From Virgibacillus phasianinus (GTDB lineage: Bacteria > Bacillota > Bacilli > Bacillales > Amphibacillaceae): DNA of 64,000 nucleotides. A program made the translations under genes and the position numbers. Positions 55,013-64,000 of the stretch are shown here, piece after piece. The DNA is taken from NCBI RefSeq assembly GCF_002216775.1, contig NZ_CP022315.1:1550001-1614000 (forward strand), read 5' to 3'. The notes beneath the pieces were generated by a model, which saw only the letters and a list, made by a program, of their open reading frames with translations, did not search any database and was not told where the DNA came from. Each line of letters opens with the position of its first letter. Position 1 is the first letter of the stretch.

Positions 55013-56928
55013 CAGGACCACCTCGCATGAATTGTTTTGGTAATGTAACGAAAACAGATTTTAACTAGATAAATCAGAAAGATACCAAGGATATAACCTA
55101 TTACAATGCTATAGGCAGTCCGTAACAACGAAATATGTAACGGAATATGGAAGTGGGTGAAGGTATTCATAATTGATAAAAACCCAATCACACCGAGGAT
55201 AAGCAGGAATTTACCCCACTTTTTATTAACCCCCATGGTGTACAAAGCTAAAATATATAGCGGGAAACCGATTAAAAACTCCTTGGTTCTGGGCCTTACG
55301 TATAAATACTCCTCTAATTTATGCCGGATCAGTAATTCAATTTCACTGACCGAACCGGCATTACCTGTACGGCTAATGTAATAAAAGATGACAAATCCAA
55401 TAATCATAAGACTGATGATATGCCAATACTTCACTGGTGATCTCAAGACGGTAATAACTTCCTTAGCATTCATGAAACCAAATCTTTTACTGAACAAAAT
55501 ATAAAGAGCCAGGAACAGAATAGGGATGACATACACGAGCTTTACGCCCCTGAATAATTCGAATCCAGTAATAAATGCGTTGCCATTCAATAGTCCTGTT
55601 ACGATTGCAATCCCGGCAAAGCTTATTCCGATAGCTCTTAAATACCGGAACGTAATATTTCGAATAGTGGTGGTTCCGTCACTGGATGAAATCACAGCAT
55701 AAATCGGTGTGATGATAGCGATAATCAAGGCAAAAGCCTTTATTACAATTAGATTATGTATAGCAAAGGAAGCTAGTGCCAATAAAAACATAAATATTGG
55801 TGCTGCCAACCTTATTTTTTTATTTTCGATAATGCTCGCAGCCAGATAAGTGAACAAGATACCCGCTAACAAAACAGCTGCCTTTATCCAAAGGGGCGTA
55901 TAAACTTCCCTGAAAGGTTCTGGAGATCCAGCGTTGAAAGACCCAGGCATATTTTCGGTTACTGCATCCAAAAAGCCCGTAGCCGCTGCCAAACTTTCAA
56001 CAGGTTCTTCGTTTGGAAAGTGAAAAAAGATGGACCTGATATTCCGTTCTTTTATAGCACGCACAGCTCTGTCAACACTTTCCTCGGCAGATTCGGTCCC
56101 AAGGCGCATACTGTGGAGCCGGATGAAATCGTAATTTGTTTCTTTTGCAATTGATGGCAAGCCCATTTGGTTAGCGAATTCAATGCTATAAAACTGATAG
56201 CCAACTTCGTTAAGTTGATTCGCCCAGGTCTTGGCATTTTGAAGGTCAGGATAGCCAATTACTTCCTGCCCTGAAAACAATATGTTCGGTGCATCTTCAC
56301 TTTTCAGATTGATTAATTGTTCCATTGTATGCTCGTTCCTAGCACTATTTGTAACAACGCCGTCTTTTGTTTCATTCACATTTTCCACTCGCAAAATGTA
56401 GTTGAGATCATGTTTCTTTACTAGTTTAATAGCTTCTTTGTTGTATCCCATATTGGCATGACGTAAAGTGCCATCTTCATCCGGAATAAAATATAAAGAC
56501 TGATTATTTATCGTTACTTCTATCGGATCGAAGCTTTTTTTAATTTGCTTTATGTAAGTAGAATTTTTCGGTACGGTAATGTAAAACCCATCTTGTTTCT
56601 GTTGATAATCATCATCTTTAATATTGCTGAATTTCAACATTTTCTCCAATTCTTCCTGACCGTAAATTTCTACGATATCTTGTTTGTCCCACTGATCCAA
56701 GGTGACAGGGGATAAACTTACCGTATTTAAGCCAGCTTGCTTTAATGAAGAAAGTGCTTTATTCATCGAAATAGGGCTATCTATTGTTAAATTATAGATT
56801 TCCTGATAGGGGGTGGATAGCTCATATGTATTATTTTCAAATTCGGTTTTCCATCTGTCATATAAACCAGGTACCGAAATAAGCAATAGAACGATTGTCA
56901 TAACCCAAAGCCAACTGCGCTTAATCAA
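55012..56928 (-). CDS. DUF5693 multi-pass membrane protein
   Basis: A 638-residue protein with one N-terminal helix, a ~320-residue extracytoplasmic domain (with LSSLKQAGLNTVSLSPVTL and SIEFANQMGLPSIAKE, reminiscent of a TIM-barrel-like fold) and about nine C-terminal helices. I recall DUF5693 proteins next to csaB in many Bacilli. TTG 56928 is preferred because AGAAAGGA lies 9 bases upstream; a TTG at 56952 lacks a site. Its role is unknown; the context suggests polymer assembly, export or pyruvylation of the wall polysaccharide. Confidence 0.75.
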   Translation of the reverse strand: MIKRSWLWVMTIVLLLISVPGLYDRWKTEFENNTYELSTPYQEIYNLTIDSPISMNKALSSLKQAGLNTVSLSPVTLDQWDKQDIVEIYGQEELEKMLKFSNIKDDDYQQKQDGFYITVPKNSTYIKQIKKSFDPIEVTINNQSLYFIPDEDGTLRHANMGYNKEAIKLVKKHDLNYILRVENVNETKDGVVTNSARNEHTMEQLINLKSEDAPNILFSGQEVIGYPDLQNAKTWANQLNEVGYQFYSIEFANQMGLPSIAKETNYDFIRLHSMRLGTESAEESVDRAVRAIKERNIRSIFFHFPNEEPVESLAAATGFLDAVTENMPGSFNAGSPEPFREVYTPLWIKAAVLLAGILFTYLAASIIENKKIRLAAPIFMFLLALASFAIHNLIVIKAFALIIAIITPIYAVISSSDGTTTIRNITFRYLRAIGISFAGIAIVTGLLNGNAFITGFELFRGVKLVYVIPILFLALYILFSKRFGFMNAKEVITVLRSPVKYWHIISLMIIGFVIFYYISRTGNAGSVSEIELLIRHKLEEYLYVRPRTKEFLIGFPLYILALYTMGVNKKWGKFLLILGVIGFLSIMNTFTHFHIPLHISLLRTAYSIVIGYILGIFLIYLVKICFRYITKTIHARWS

Positions 56929-56956
56929 GTCTATCAATCCTTTCTGTGTCAATTAC

Positions 56957-58498
56957 TTACTTGGAGCGAATTCCTCTAATTGTATGTTTGTTTATTACTC
57001 TCATCAAATATAACTGGATAAAATAGAATCCAGTTCCGAAAAGTATGGCGATAACCGCGTAAGCCAATGCCTGAAGCCTTGACCAATCCGTAAAGTTGAT
57101 AAACAGAGTAGGTATTCCGATAATCGCTGCCATGGTTAATGATGAAAAAACAATCTTGCCTGTTTCGATCGTTACAATTTTAGAAGTCAGCTGTTTAGAA
57201 ATATAATAGGAATTGATAACGAACAAGATAATGTAAACTACTAAGGTCGATAGTGCTGCTCCCATCAATCCGAATAAATCAATGAGGTAGATATTCGCAA
57301 TAGTTTTTAACACAACCCCAACTACAATAACCATTGCTGCTTGTTTAGCCAGATTCATTCCCTGTAATATCCCTGTCCCTAATACAACTAAAGATGTAAA
57401 CACAGAACTTAAGCCTAAAATTGCAAGTGTTGAGCTACCCGCTGTATTCGTAAATAAGGCTAAATTTAATGGTAACGTTAAAGCTAAAAGTCCAAGCGCG
57501 GCCGGCCAGGAGGTCAGATGCGTTATTCTGTGCGTCTTTTCAATGATGGCGCGAGTTTCATCGTGTTCCTTCGCTGTTAATTTCGTTGTAATCAATGGAA
57601 TTAACGGAAGGACGATGGAGGTAGCAAGTACTGTTGCAATTTGTACTAACGAAAGCCCGCGTCCATATATTCCATATAAATAGGTGATATCACTTGTTTT
57701 GATTCCGGCTGATTCAAGGCTATAGGGGATCGTGATGGAATCAACAAAGTTCAGCAATGCCATTGTAATTGTACCAATGGCAATGGGAATGGAGACTTTT
57801 AATATATTTATACTCCAGATGGAAAATGTCCGATAGGAATAAGTTCCACCTGAAGATAGTTTGAAAGGAGATCGAACATAGGTAATTCGTAAATAAAGAA
57901 GTGAGAACAGTGCTCCGATAATAGATCCTGCCATAACGCCGCCAGCTATAATGTCATCAGAGTAGCCTTGATTTACTAAATAATAGGCAACGAAAAGTAT
58001 CAGTCCGACCCTGATAAATTGCTCAATAACTTGCGAAACCGCTGTTGGCCGCATGTCTTCAAATCCTTGAAAAAAACCCCGATACACTGCCATATAGGGA
58101 GCTACTAATAAAGTAGCGGCAACCACGATAAGAGCAAGCCGCGTGTTAGGTCCACCTAACGCAGTAGCAATTGATGAAGAAAAACTGTAGATTAATGTAA
58201 AGCTAATAATTCCAAATAAAATAGCCAAAATGCTGGCGGTGAAATATATTTGCCTAATATGTTCAGATTCATTTTTTGCTCTGGCCTCAGCAATAAGCTT
58301 AGAGATGGCAATAGGTATGCCTGCTACAGATAAGATTAAAGCTACCATATAGACTGGGTACACTATACTAAATATACCGAGTACCTCATCTCCAGCAATA
58401 TTCTGAAGCGGGATGCGAAACACGCTTCCTAAAACTTTGGATAGTAAGGTAGCGGCAGATAATATCAAAGTACTTTTGACGAATGATGACCTGCTCAT
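56957..58498 (-). CDS. Polysaccharide flippase (MATE/SpoVB/Wzx-like)
   Basis: A 513-residue protein with 14 probable helices, beginning FVKSTLILSAATLLSKVLGS and containing YRGFFQGFEDMRPTAVSQVI, EQFIRVGLIL, which match the SpoVB/YabM/Wzx oligosaccharide-flippase family. In this operon it probably flips the undecaprenyl-linked wall polysaccharide. The start overlaps the tagA stop by 4 bases, so translation is coupled. Confidence 0.9.
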   Translation of the reverse strand: MSRSSFVKSTLILSAATLLSKVLGSVFRIPLQNIAGDEVLGIFSIVYPVYMVALILSVAGIPIAISKLIAEARAKNESEHIRQIYFTASILAILFGIISFTLIYSFSSSIATALGGPNTRLALIVVAATLLVAPYMAVYRGFFQGFEDMRPTAVSQVIEQFIRVGLILFVAYYLVNQGYSDDIIAGGVMAGSIIGALFSLLYLRITYVRSPFKLSSGGTYSYRTFSIWSINILKVSIPIAIGTITMALLNFVDSITIPYSLESAGIKTSDITYLYGIYGRGLSLVQIATVLATSIVLPLIPLITTKLTAKEHDETRAIIEKTHRITHLTSWPAALGLLALTLPLNLALFTNTAGSSTLAILGLSSVFTSLVVLGTGILQGMNLAKQAAMVIVVGVVLKTIANIYLIDLFGLMGAALSTLVVYIILFVINSYYISKQLTSKIVTIETGKIVFSSLTMAAIIGIPTLFINFTDWSRLQALAYAVIAILFGTGFYFIQLYLMRVINKHTIRGIRSK

Positions 58499-59226
58499 GA
58501 AGATCCCTTTACTTTCCGTTTAATAATTTGAATAGCGAACCGAGGGAGTGCCATCGCGCGTTTCCATCTGCTCGGCTGTTTGGCTATTCTATACAACCAC
58601 TCCAAATTTAATTTCTGCCAAATAACCGGTGCGCGCGGGACAGTCCCAGCAATCGCATCAAGGCTGCCACCAACTCCAATGAACAAGCCTCGGTCAAATC
58701 CAGACAGATTTTCCGAAATCCATTTTTCCTGTCTTGGAACACCTAATGCCACAAATGTAATGTCTGGTTTCACATCCGCTATTCGCTCTGCAATATCGTT
58801 GTTGTGCCAATCAAAATACCCGTCATGGGAACCAACTATCTTAATTCCAGGATAATCATTGGCAATCCTATTCTCTGCCATTTGTAGTGTTTCTTTTTTC
58901 GCACCAAGCAGGAAGATTTTGTATTGCTTTTCATTGGCTTTTCCTAATAAGCCAATCATCGTGTCATACCCTGTTACCCGTCCGGGCAATGGCTTGTTTA
59001 GCAATTGGGCTGCCTTCACAATGCCAATTCCATCTGCGGTTATATATGTTGCCTGATGAATGAGATCCATAAAAGCCATGTCTTCATTGGCCATCATGAC
59101 AACCTCAGGATTTGCCGTAACAACAAAGGTTTTTTCATGTAATTGAATCCTATTATCCAATAAGGAAATGAAGGATTTTTGGTCTGTATGTATAAAGGGA
59201 ACTCCCATAATCGTTACTTGGTTCAT
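58495..59226 (-). CDS. tagA: ManNAc transferase TagA (WecG/TagA/CpsF family)
   Basis: Transfers ManNAc from UDP-ManNAc to undecaprenyl-PP-GlcNAc, the second step of linkage-unit synthesis. The 243-residue protein (NQVTIMGVPFIHTDQKSF start) shows ATYITADGIGIVKAAQLL, ALGVPRQEKWI and GVGGSLDAIAGTVPRAPVIW. The start at 59226 (AAAGGAG 12 bases upstream) is favoured over a longer one. It heads a four-gene minus-strand operon behind a PHO-box-like region. UDP-ManNAc would come from MnaA, also encoded in this window. Confidence 0.93.
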   Translation of the reverse strand: MNQVTIMGVPFIHTDQKSFISLLDNRIQLHEKTFVVTANPEVVMMANEDMAFMDLIHQATYITADGIGIVKAAQLLNKPLPGRVTGYDTMIGLLGKANEKQYKIFLLGAKKETLQMAENRIANDYPGIKIVGSHDGYFDWHNNDIAERIADVKPDITFVALGVPRQEKWISENLSGFDRGLFIGVGGSLDAIAGTVPRAPVIWQKLNLEWLYRIAKQPSRWKRAMALPRFAIQIIKRKVKGSS

Positions 59227-59285
59227 AAAGCATTCGGACTCCTTTAAGATTAATCGTTCGATATATTCAATAATATAATAAACAA

Positions 59286-59335
59286 TGGGAAGTAACAATT
59301 AATGGTCCGTTAATTTTCTGTAAACTTTCTGTAAA
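59286..59335 (-). promoter_or_regulatory. Putative PhoP box upstream of the tagA operon
   Basis: On the minus strand TTTACA (59335-59330), TTTACA (59324-59319), TTAACG (59313-59308) and TTAATT (59302-59297) repeat every 11 bases, with a weaker TTCCCA (59291-59286). A -10-like TATTAT lies at 59280-59275. Same architecture as the box upstream of tagO. Confidence 0.7.
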
Positions 59336-59429
59336 TTTAAATTCAAATTCATTTATTCAAGAAATATCAGGATAGATCAAGATCCTAATTCTGGTTTATT
59401 TAAATTTATTAGAAAATTTTTAAAACAAA

Positions 59430-59458
59430 TTGACTTTCAATTTAAAACATTGTAAAAT
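59430..59458 (+). promoter_or_regulatory. SigA promoter of the CWB2 protease gene
   Basis: TTGACT (59430-59435), 17-base spacer, TAAAAT (59453-59458), 80 bases before the start codon. Confidence 0.7.
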
Positions 59459-59537
59459 TATGATGAAATTGTGTCAAAATATGGTAGGGAAGGAGATTGG
59501 GTTTTGGACGAAAAAATAAATAGGGGGAGAGCAATTA

Positions 59538-62500
59538 ATGTACAGATTTAGAAAAGTCTTTTCTATCATTTTAATTTTGCTTTTAGTACTATCAAATGGA
59601 ACATTTGCCTTTGCTAGTACAAATGACAAAGCAATATCAATCGATAAATCAAAATTAAGCAAAACCAGTCAACTAGATAAAATTAATAAGATAAAAAAAC
59701 CCACTTTAGATGCTAACTTTAAAGACAGTGAGAAAGTAAGGGTAATTGTGGAGTTAGATGGAGAAACACCTTTAGAATATGCGAACAAAAAGGGTGTAAT
59801 GTATAAAAGACTCGCGCAATCAATGAAAGACTCATTAACGAATAAAGTAGAAAAACAGCAAAAGGCTGCAAAAAGTGCAATTTCATCAAAGGGTATTGAC
59901 ATAAATTATAATTATGATTATGCAGTTTCATTTAATGGTTTCAGTGGAAAAGTAGAGTTCGGTAACATTGAAAAGATTGAAGCTGTACCAAACGTAAAAA
60001 ATGTATACTTAGCAAATGAATATAATCGTCCAGTTGAGCCCAACTTGGATACTAGTCATGAGTACATTCAATCACATCAAACTTGGGCGGATGCAAATCT
60101 TAAAGGTGAAGGAATGGTAGTAGCAGTAATTGATACTGGCGTGGACCCTTCACATAGAGACTTTGTGTTAAGTGATGATACGGAAGAGGAACTGACTAAA
60201 AAAGAAGTAAAGGCAATTGTTGGTGAGGGAGAAGTCGAAGGTAAATACTTCACAGAAAAAGTGCCATTCGGTCACAACTATTTTGATCATAACAATACTG
60301 TTAAACCAGCAACTTCAGAGCATGGTATGCATGTTGCTGGGATTGTAGCAGCCAATGGCGATACACAAAATGGCGGCGTTAAAGGGGTAGCGCCAGAAGC
60401 GCAAGTATTAGGCATGAAAGTATTTAGTAATGATCCGAACTTTGAATCGACTTGGTCTGATGTGTATTTAGCTGCAATTGATGATGCTATTGCTCTTGGG
60501 GCCGACGTTCTAAACATGAGCCTTGGTTCAACAGCATCATTCTATGAAGCTAACAGTCCGGAAGATCTAGCGATTACGAGAGCAGTAGAAAATGGAATTG
60601 TTTCCGCAATCTCTGCAGGTAATTCTGGTAACATTGGTTACGGATGGGACAACCCATTTTATAAAAATCCTGATATAGGTGTTGTGGGTGCACCAGGATT
60701 AAATACAGACTCCATATCAGTCGCAGCATCCGGTAATACAGCTTATTTATATGAACATAAACTTTCTGTAGGCGATTTCCAAGCAACCGGATATGGCATT
60801 GATGATTGGACAGATTTGGCTGCTTCTCAAGAACTTGAGGTAGTAAGTTTGTCACAGTTAAAAGGTGTTGAAGAAGTACCGGGAGAAGCATGTAAGGTCT
60901 GTGGAAGTGCAGAAGACTTCGCTAGTGTTGATGTAGAAGGTAAAGTGGTCTTGGTAAAACGTGGTGATTTGGCGTTTATTGATAAAACAAATAATGCTGC
61001 AGCAGCTGGCGCAATCGGTATTATTGTTTATGATCATGGCCAATCACAATTTTATAAGGACCAAGGTGGGTGGGCAATACCATTCACAATGTTACACGCT
61101 GAAGATGGAACCGAACTTGAAAAGGTATTAAGTGAAGGTCCTAAAGCTTTAAATATTTCAAAACTTAATAGAGAAGAATCACCTGAAATGGGCAGAATGA
61201 CTGAGTTTACTTCTTGGGGTACAACTCCTAGTTTAGAACTTAAGCCAGAAATAACTGCTCCAGGGGGCAATATTTACTCTACGTTAAATGATAATAAATA
61301 TGGAGTGAAAAGTGGTACATCAATGGCAGCGCCACATGTTGCCGGTGGATCAGCACTAGTACAACAATATTTACAAAAAGATGATAGATTTGCTGACTTG
61401 TCTAATGAAGAACGTACACGTTTGGCTAAAGTATTATTAATGAATACTGCTGATGTCATTATGGATCTTAATGATCAGCCGTTTTCTCCGCGACGTCAAG
61501 GTGCAGGTATGATGCAACTGCTTAGTGCAGTACGAACTCCTGTGACAATTGTGGATTCTTCTACAGACGAGGCAAAGGTTGAATTAAAAGATTTCCAATC
61601 TAAAACATTTGAAATGACATTTACAGCAGAAAATATTTCAGATAAAGATGTTACTTACAATGTGGATACAAGTGTATTAGCAGATACATTACAAAAAACT
61701 ACTGATGTAGACTATAACGCATTAATTGCAGGTAACATGAAAGATGTAAATATCGATTCACCAGAATCAATTACAGTACCTGCTGAAGAATCAACCTCAT
61801 TTACAGTATCTGTTGATTTAACAAATGCAAAAATCCCAGGTCTTACAGCAGACGGGGAGAAAACTTCTTTTGATTTAAGAGAAAACATCTTTGTCGAAGG
61901 TTTTGTTAAATTAACACCGGAAGATAAAACAATTGCTGATCTTTCTATTCCATATGTTGGCTTTTATGGTAATTGGGACGAGCCAGAAGTACTTGATGGC
62001 ATTCAAGACTTGGGTGAGGAAAGATTCTATAACTTTGACAAATTGTTTGGACCTGGTGTCGGGCATGACATGTTATTCGGAGAAGAAGGATATTTCGTTA
62101 AACCTGTTGAAATAGATGGAAAGCTTTATTACCCAGTATCACCAAATGGAGACGGACAGTATGATACAGTTTATCCGTTACCAGCATTTATGCGTAACGC
62201 AACAGAAATGCAATTCAATATTTTGAACGAGGACGAGAAGCAAATACGTCGCGTATTGGTTGAGCATGATGTTGTCAAAACATATTTTGACGGTGGTAAT
62301 GGTTCGTATTATAGTTTCAACCCTGTAAGAGCATGGGATGGAAAAAATCTATCAAATGTTGTAGATGATGGTGTATACTACTACGAGATTAAATCGTTGA
62401 TAGATTACAAGGGTGCAGAATGGCAATCAGATAAATATCCATTATATGTGGATACAACTGCGCCAGAGGTAAATGCAACATATAATGCTGAGTCTGGTGT

Positions 62501-64000
62501 ACTAAATATTGATGCAACGGATAGTGGAGTTGGTATCCTTGAATTTAGTGTTTCACTTGACGGAAATTTATTAGGTTATGTTCCTGGTGATACAAAAGAG
62601 GTAAATTTACCAGGTTTACCTGAGGGAAGCAAAGTCACCGTGGAAGCAACTGATAATGCAGCAAATAGTTCATCTGATGTTGTGTCATTTGGTGATGAAG
62701 AAGCACCAATGATTTATGCGGATGAACATGCACCCGAACCATACGGTGCATATAGTAAACGTGAGATTCCTGTAAAGGGATATGTACAAGAAGATGTTGC
62801 ATTAGAATCATTTACCGTTAATGGTAAGGAAATAGATGTTGAAAAAGATGGTAATAAATATAAATTTACAACGGTAGTCAAGTTTGATAGTGATGGCGCA
62901 AAAGACATTAAACTTAAAGCAGTTGACAACGCTGGAAAAGAACATGCTATTAACCGACCAATCTTTGTTGATACAACAAATCCGTCTATGGAATATGAAG
63001 TACCGAAAGTTGTGGACAATGATGTTGATAGTATTAAAGTGGATTTCAACCTAAAGGATAATTTTAATTACCTATCGCTAAAGGTTAATGATGATCATGT
63101 GTATGAATTACCATTCAAAGGTCCATCAACATATGTAAATCCGGCCAATGAAACAGTTCAACACACTTTATCACTTAAACCAGGCGATAACGTATTTACA
63201 TTAACACTTGAGGATTTTGCTGGAAATGTAACAACCAAAGAGTTTACTGTATATCGTAATGAGTCAGAATCACGTGTTGATCGTTTGGCAGGAGCTACTC
63301 TTTACCATACCGCGGTTGAAGTAAGTAAAGAGGGATGGGAAAAATCAGATACAGTGGTTCTAGCTCGTGGGGATCGCTTTGGCGATGCGCTGGCTGGTAT
63401 TCCATTAGCTAAAAAGTACGATGCACCATTATTGTTAACAGAATCCAATAAATTTACAAAAGTTACTAAGGAAGAAATTACACGTTTAGGTGCTAAAACA
63501 GTTTATATTCTTGGTGGAGAACTTGCTGTTACTAAGTCGGTTGAGGCTGATTTAAAAGAACAAGGTATAACTGTACACCGGATTGGTGGAGCAAATCGTT
63601 TTGAAACATCTGTAAATGTGGCTAAAGAGGTTGTTGAAAACGGAAAATCCAATGAAGTTGTAGTTGTTAATGGAATGAACTTCCCAGATGCTTTATCTGT
63701 AGGTTCATATGCAGCTATGGAGGGATTACCGATACTATTAGTTAATGGGAAGGAGCTTCCTAAGTCTGCTGAAAAGCTAATGTTTGATTTTGGTGTTACA
63801 AAGACTCTTGTGGTGGGTGGACCTAGTGTTGTATCCAAAGACTTGATGAATCAGTTACCACATCCATATCGAGTTGCAGGCGGTAACCGTTATGAAACAG
63901 CAATAGCGGTAGCAGAATACTTTGATCTAGATACAAATCATTACTTTGTAGCAACTGGTAGACATTTTGCTGATGGCCTTTCAAGTGGAGCGCTCGCTGC
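59538..64000 (+). CDS. Large S8 subtilase with PA domain and CWB2 repeats (3' truncated)
   Basis: A secreted, wall-anchored protease of at least 1487 residues; the frame is still open at the window end. ATG 59538 after GGGGGAGAGC starts a signal peptide (MYRFRKVFSIILILLLVLSN, cleavage near AFA-S). An I9-like propeptide follows. Catalytic residues: Asp199 in VAVIDTGVDPSHRDF, His262 in HGMHVAGIVA (Met replaces the usual Thr), Ser595 in GTSMAAPHVAGG. A PA domain with VLVKRGDLAFIDKT lies between His and Ser, and a C5a-peptidase/lactocepin-like series of beta domains follows. From about residue 1243 cell-wall-binding type 2 repeats begin (RLAGATLYHTAVEVSKEGW, RIGGANRFETSVNVAKE, RVAGGNRYETAIAVAEY), each ~90-100 residues, the third cut off by the window. 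Confidence 0.92.
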   Translation, partial: MYRFRKVFSIILILLLVLSNGTFAFASTNDKAISIDKSKLSKTSQLDKINKIKKPTLDANFKDSEKVRVIVELDGETPLEYANKKGVMYKRLAQSMKDSLTNKVEKQQKAAKSAISSKGIDINYNYDYAVSFNGFSGKVEFGNIEKIEAVPNVKNVYLANEYNRPVEPNLDTSHEYIQSHQTWADANLKGEGMVVAVIDTGVDPSHRDFVLSDDTEEELTKKEVKAIVGEGEVEGKYFTEKVPFGHNYFDHNNTVKPATSEHGMHVAGIVAANGDTQNGGVKGVAPEAQVLGMKVFSNDPNFESTWSDVYLAAIDDAIALGADVLNMSLGSTASFYEANSPEDLAITRAVENGIVSAISAGNSGNIGYGWDNPFYKNPDIGVVGAPGLNTDSISVAASGNTAYLYEHKLSVGDFQATGYGIDDWTDLAASQELEVVSLSQLKGVEEVPGEACKVCGSAEDFASVDVEGKVVLVKRGDLAFIDKTNNAAAAGAIGIIVYDHGQSQFYKDQGGWAIPFTMLHAEDGTELEKVLSEGPKALNISKLNREESPEMGRMTEFTSWGTTPSLELKPEITAPGGNIYSTLNDNKYGVKSGTSMAAPHVAGGSALVQQYLQKDDRFADLSNEERTRLAKVLLMNTADVIMDLNDQPFSPRRQGAGMMQLLSAVRTPVTIVDSSTDEAKVELKDFQSKTFEMTFTAENISDKDVTYNVDTSVLADTLQKTTDVDYNALIAGNMKDVNIDSPESITVPAEESTSFTVSVDLTNAKIPGLTADGEKTSFDLRENIFVEGFVKLTPEDKTIADLSIPYVGFYGNWDEPEVLDGIQDLGEERFYNFDKLFGPGVGHDMLFGEEGYFVKPVEIDGKLYYPVSPNGDGQYDTVYPLPAFMRNATEMQFNILNEDEKQIRRVLVEHDVVKTYFDGGNGSYYSFNPVRAWDGKNLSNVVDDGVYYYEIKSLIDYKGAEWQSDKYPLYVDTTAPEVNATYNAESGVLNIDATDSGVGILEFSVSLDGNLLGYVPGDTKEVNLPGLPEGSKVTVEATDNAANSSSDVVSFGDEEAPMIYADEHAPEPYGAYSKREIPVKGYVQEDVALESFTVNGKEIDVEKDGNKYKFTTVVKFDSDGAKDIKLKAVDNAGKEHAINRPIFVDTTNPSMEYEVPKVVDNDVDSIKVDFNLKDNFNYLSLKVNDDHVYELPFKGPSTYVNPANETVQHTLSLKPGDNVFTLTLEDFAGNVTTKEFTVYRNESESRVDRLAGATLYHTAVEVSKEGWEKSDTVVLARGDRFGDALAGIPLAKKYDAPLLLTESNKFTKVTKEEITRLGAKTVYILGGELAVTKSVEADLKEQGITVHRIGGANRFETSVNVAKEVVENGKSNEVVVVNGMNFPDALSVGSYAAMEGLPILLVNGKELPKSAEKLMFDFGVTKTLVVGGPSVVSKDLMNQLPHPYRVAGGNRYETAIAVAEYFDLDTNHYFVATGRHFADGLSSGALA

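Overview
The window is chromosomal DNA of a low-GC, endospore-forming Firmicute of the family Bacillaceae. Marker genes are spoIID, spoIIQ, spoIIID, mbl, comK, a Bacillus-type atp operon and a 14-gene gas-vesicle cluster of the Priestia (Bacillus) megaterium type. Gene order, acidic low-complexity secreted proteins and abundant intergenic repeats suggest a salt-tolerant genus such as Virgibacillus, Oceanobacillus or Lentibacillus. This placement is inference. I see no rRNA, tRNA, transposase, phage structural gene or CRISPR array.

Layout. 1-11.2 kb: end of mnaA, a 20-bp-period repeat array, a Vpr-like secreted subtilase and the complete ATP synthase operon atpIBEFHAGDC. 11.2-25.7 kb: cell-envelope and sporulation core (small membrane proteins, ywmB, murAA, LD-carboxypeptidase, NlpC/P60 endopeptidase, spoIID, spoIIQ, an orphan AimR-like TPR protein, spoIIID, a NERD protein, mbl, an EpuA-like protein, fabZ). 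Compared with the B. subtilis order as I remember it, accessory genes sit inside this core and three of those junctions begin with a repeat array. 25.8-35.3 kb: an Asn/Asp-rich lipoprotein, a YtxH protein, a YflT-type stress protein behind an excellent SigB promoter, then gvpA-P-Q-B-R-N-F-G-L-S-K-J-T-U. 35.7-46.2 kb: comK, an RND efflux pair, a fourth repeat array, a split ThrE-type exporter, a DUF2935 protein and an ABC-2 transporter with its TetR regulator and a palindromic operator. 46.3-64 kb: wall-polymer and surface region with two TagO-type transferases, two acyltransferases, an amino-acid permease, CsaB, a DUF5693 protein, a polysaccharide flippase, TagA, and the start of a very large subtilase with cell-wall-binding (CWB2) repeats that runs off the window.

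How parts work together. tagO and the divergent tagA-flippase-DUF5693-csaB operon look like one pathway for an undecaprenyl-linked wall polysaccharide that is pyruvylated by CsaB. Both transcription units carry direct repeats with an 11-bp period resembling PhoP boxes, so phosphate control is likely. The CWB2 protease next door is a candidate client anchored to that wall.

The most interesting points are the PHO-box pair, the orphan AimR-like protein without a recognisable HTH or peptide gene, the repeat arrays at breaks in core synteny, a MITE-like element lodged in the loop of a bidirectional terminator, a hairpin covering the ywmB ribosome-binding site, and a tandem element duplication inside the gas-vesicle cluster. 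All calls come from reading the sequence; no database search was run.
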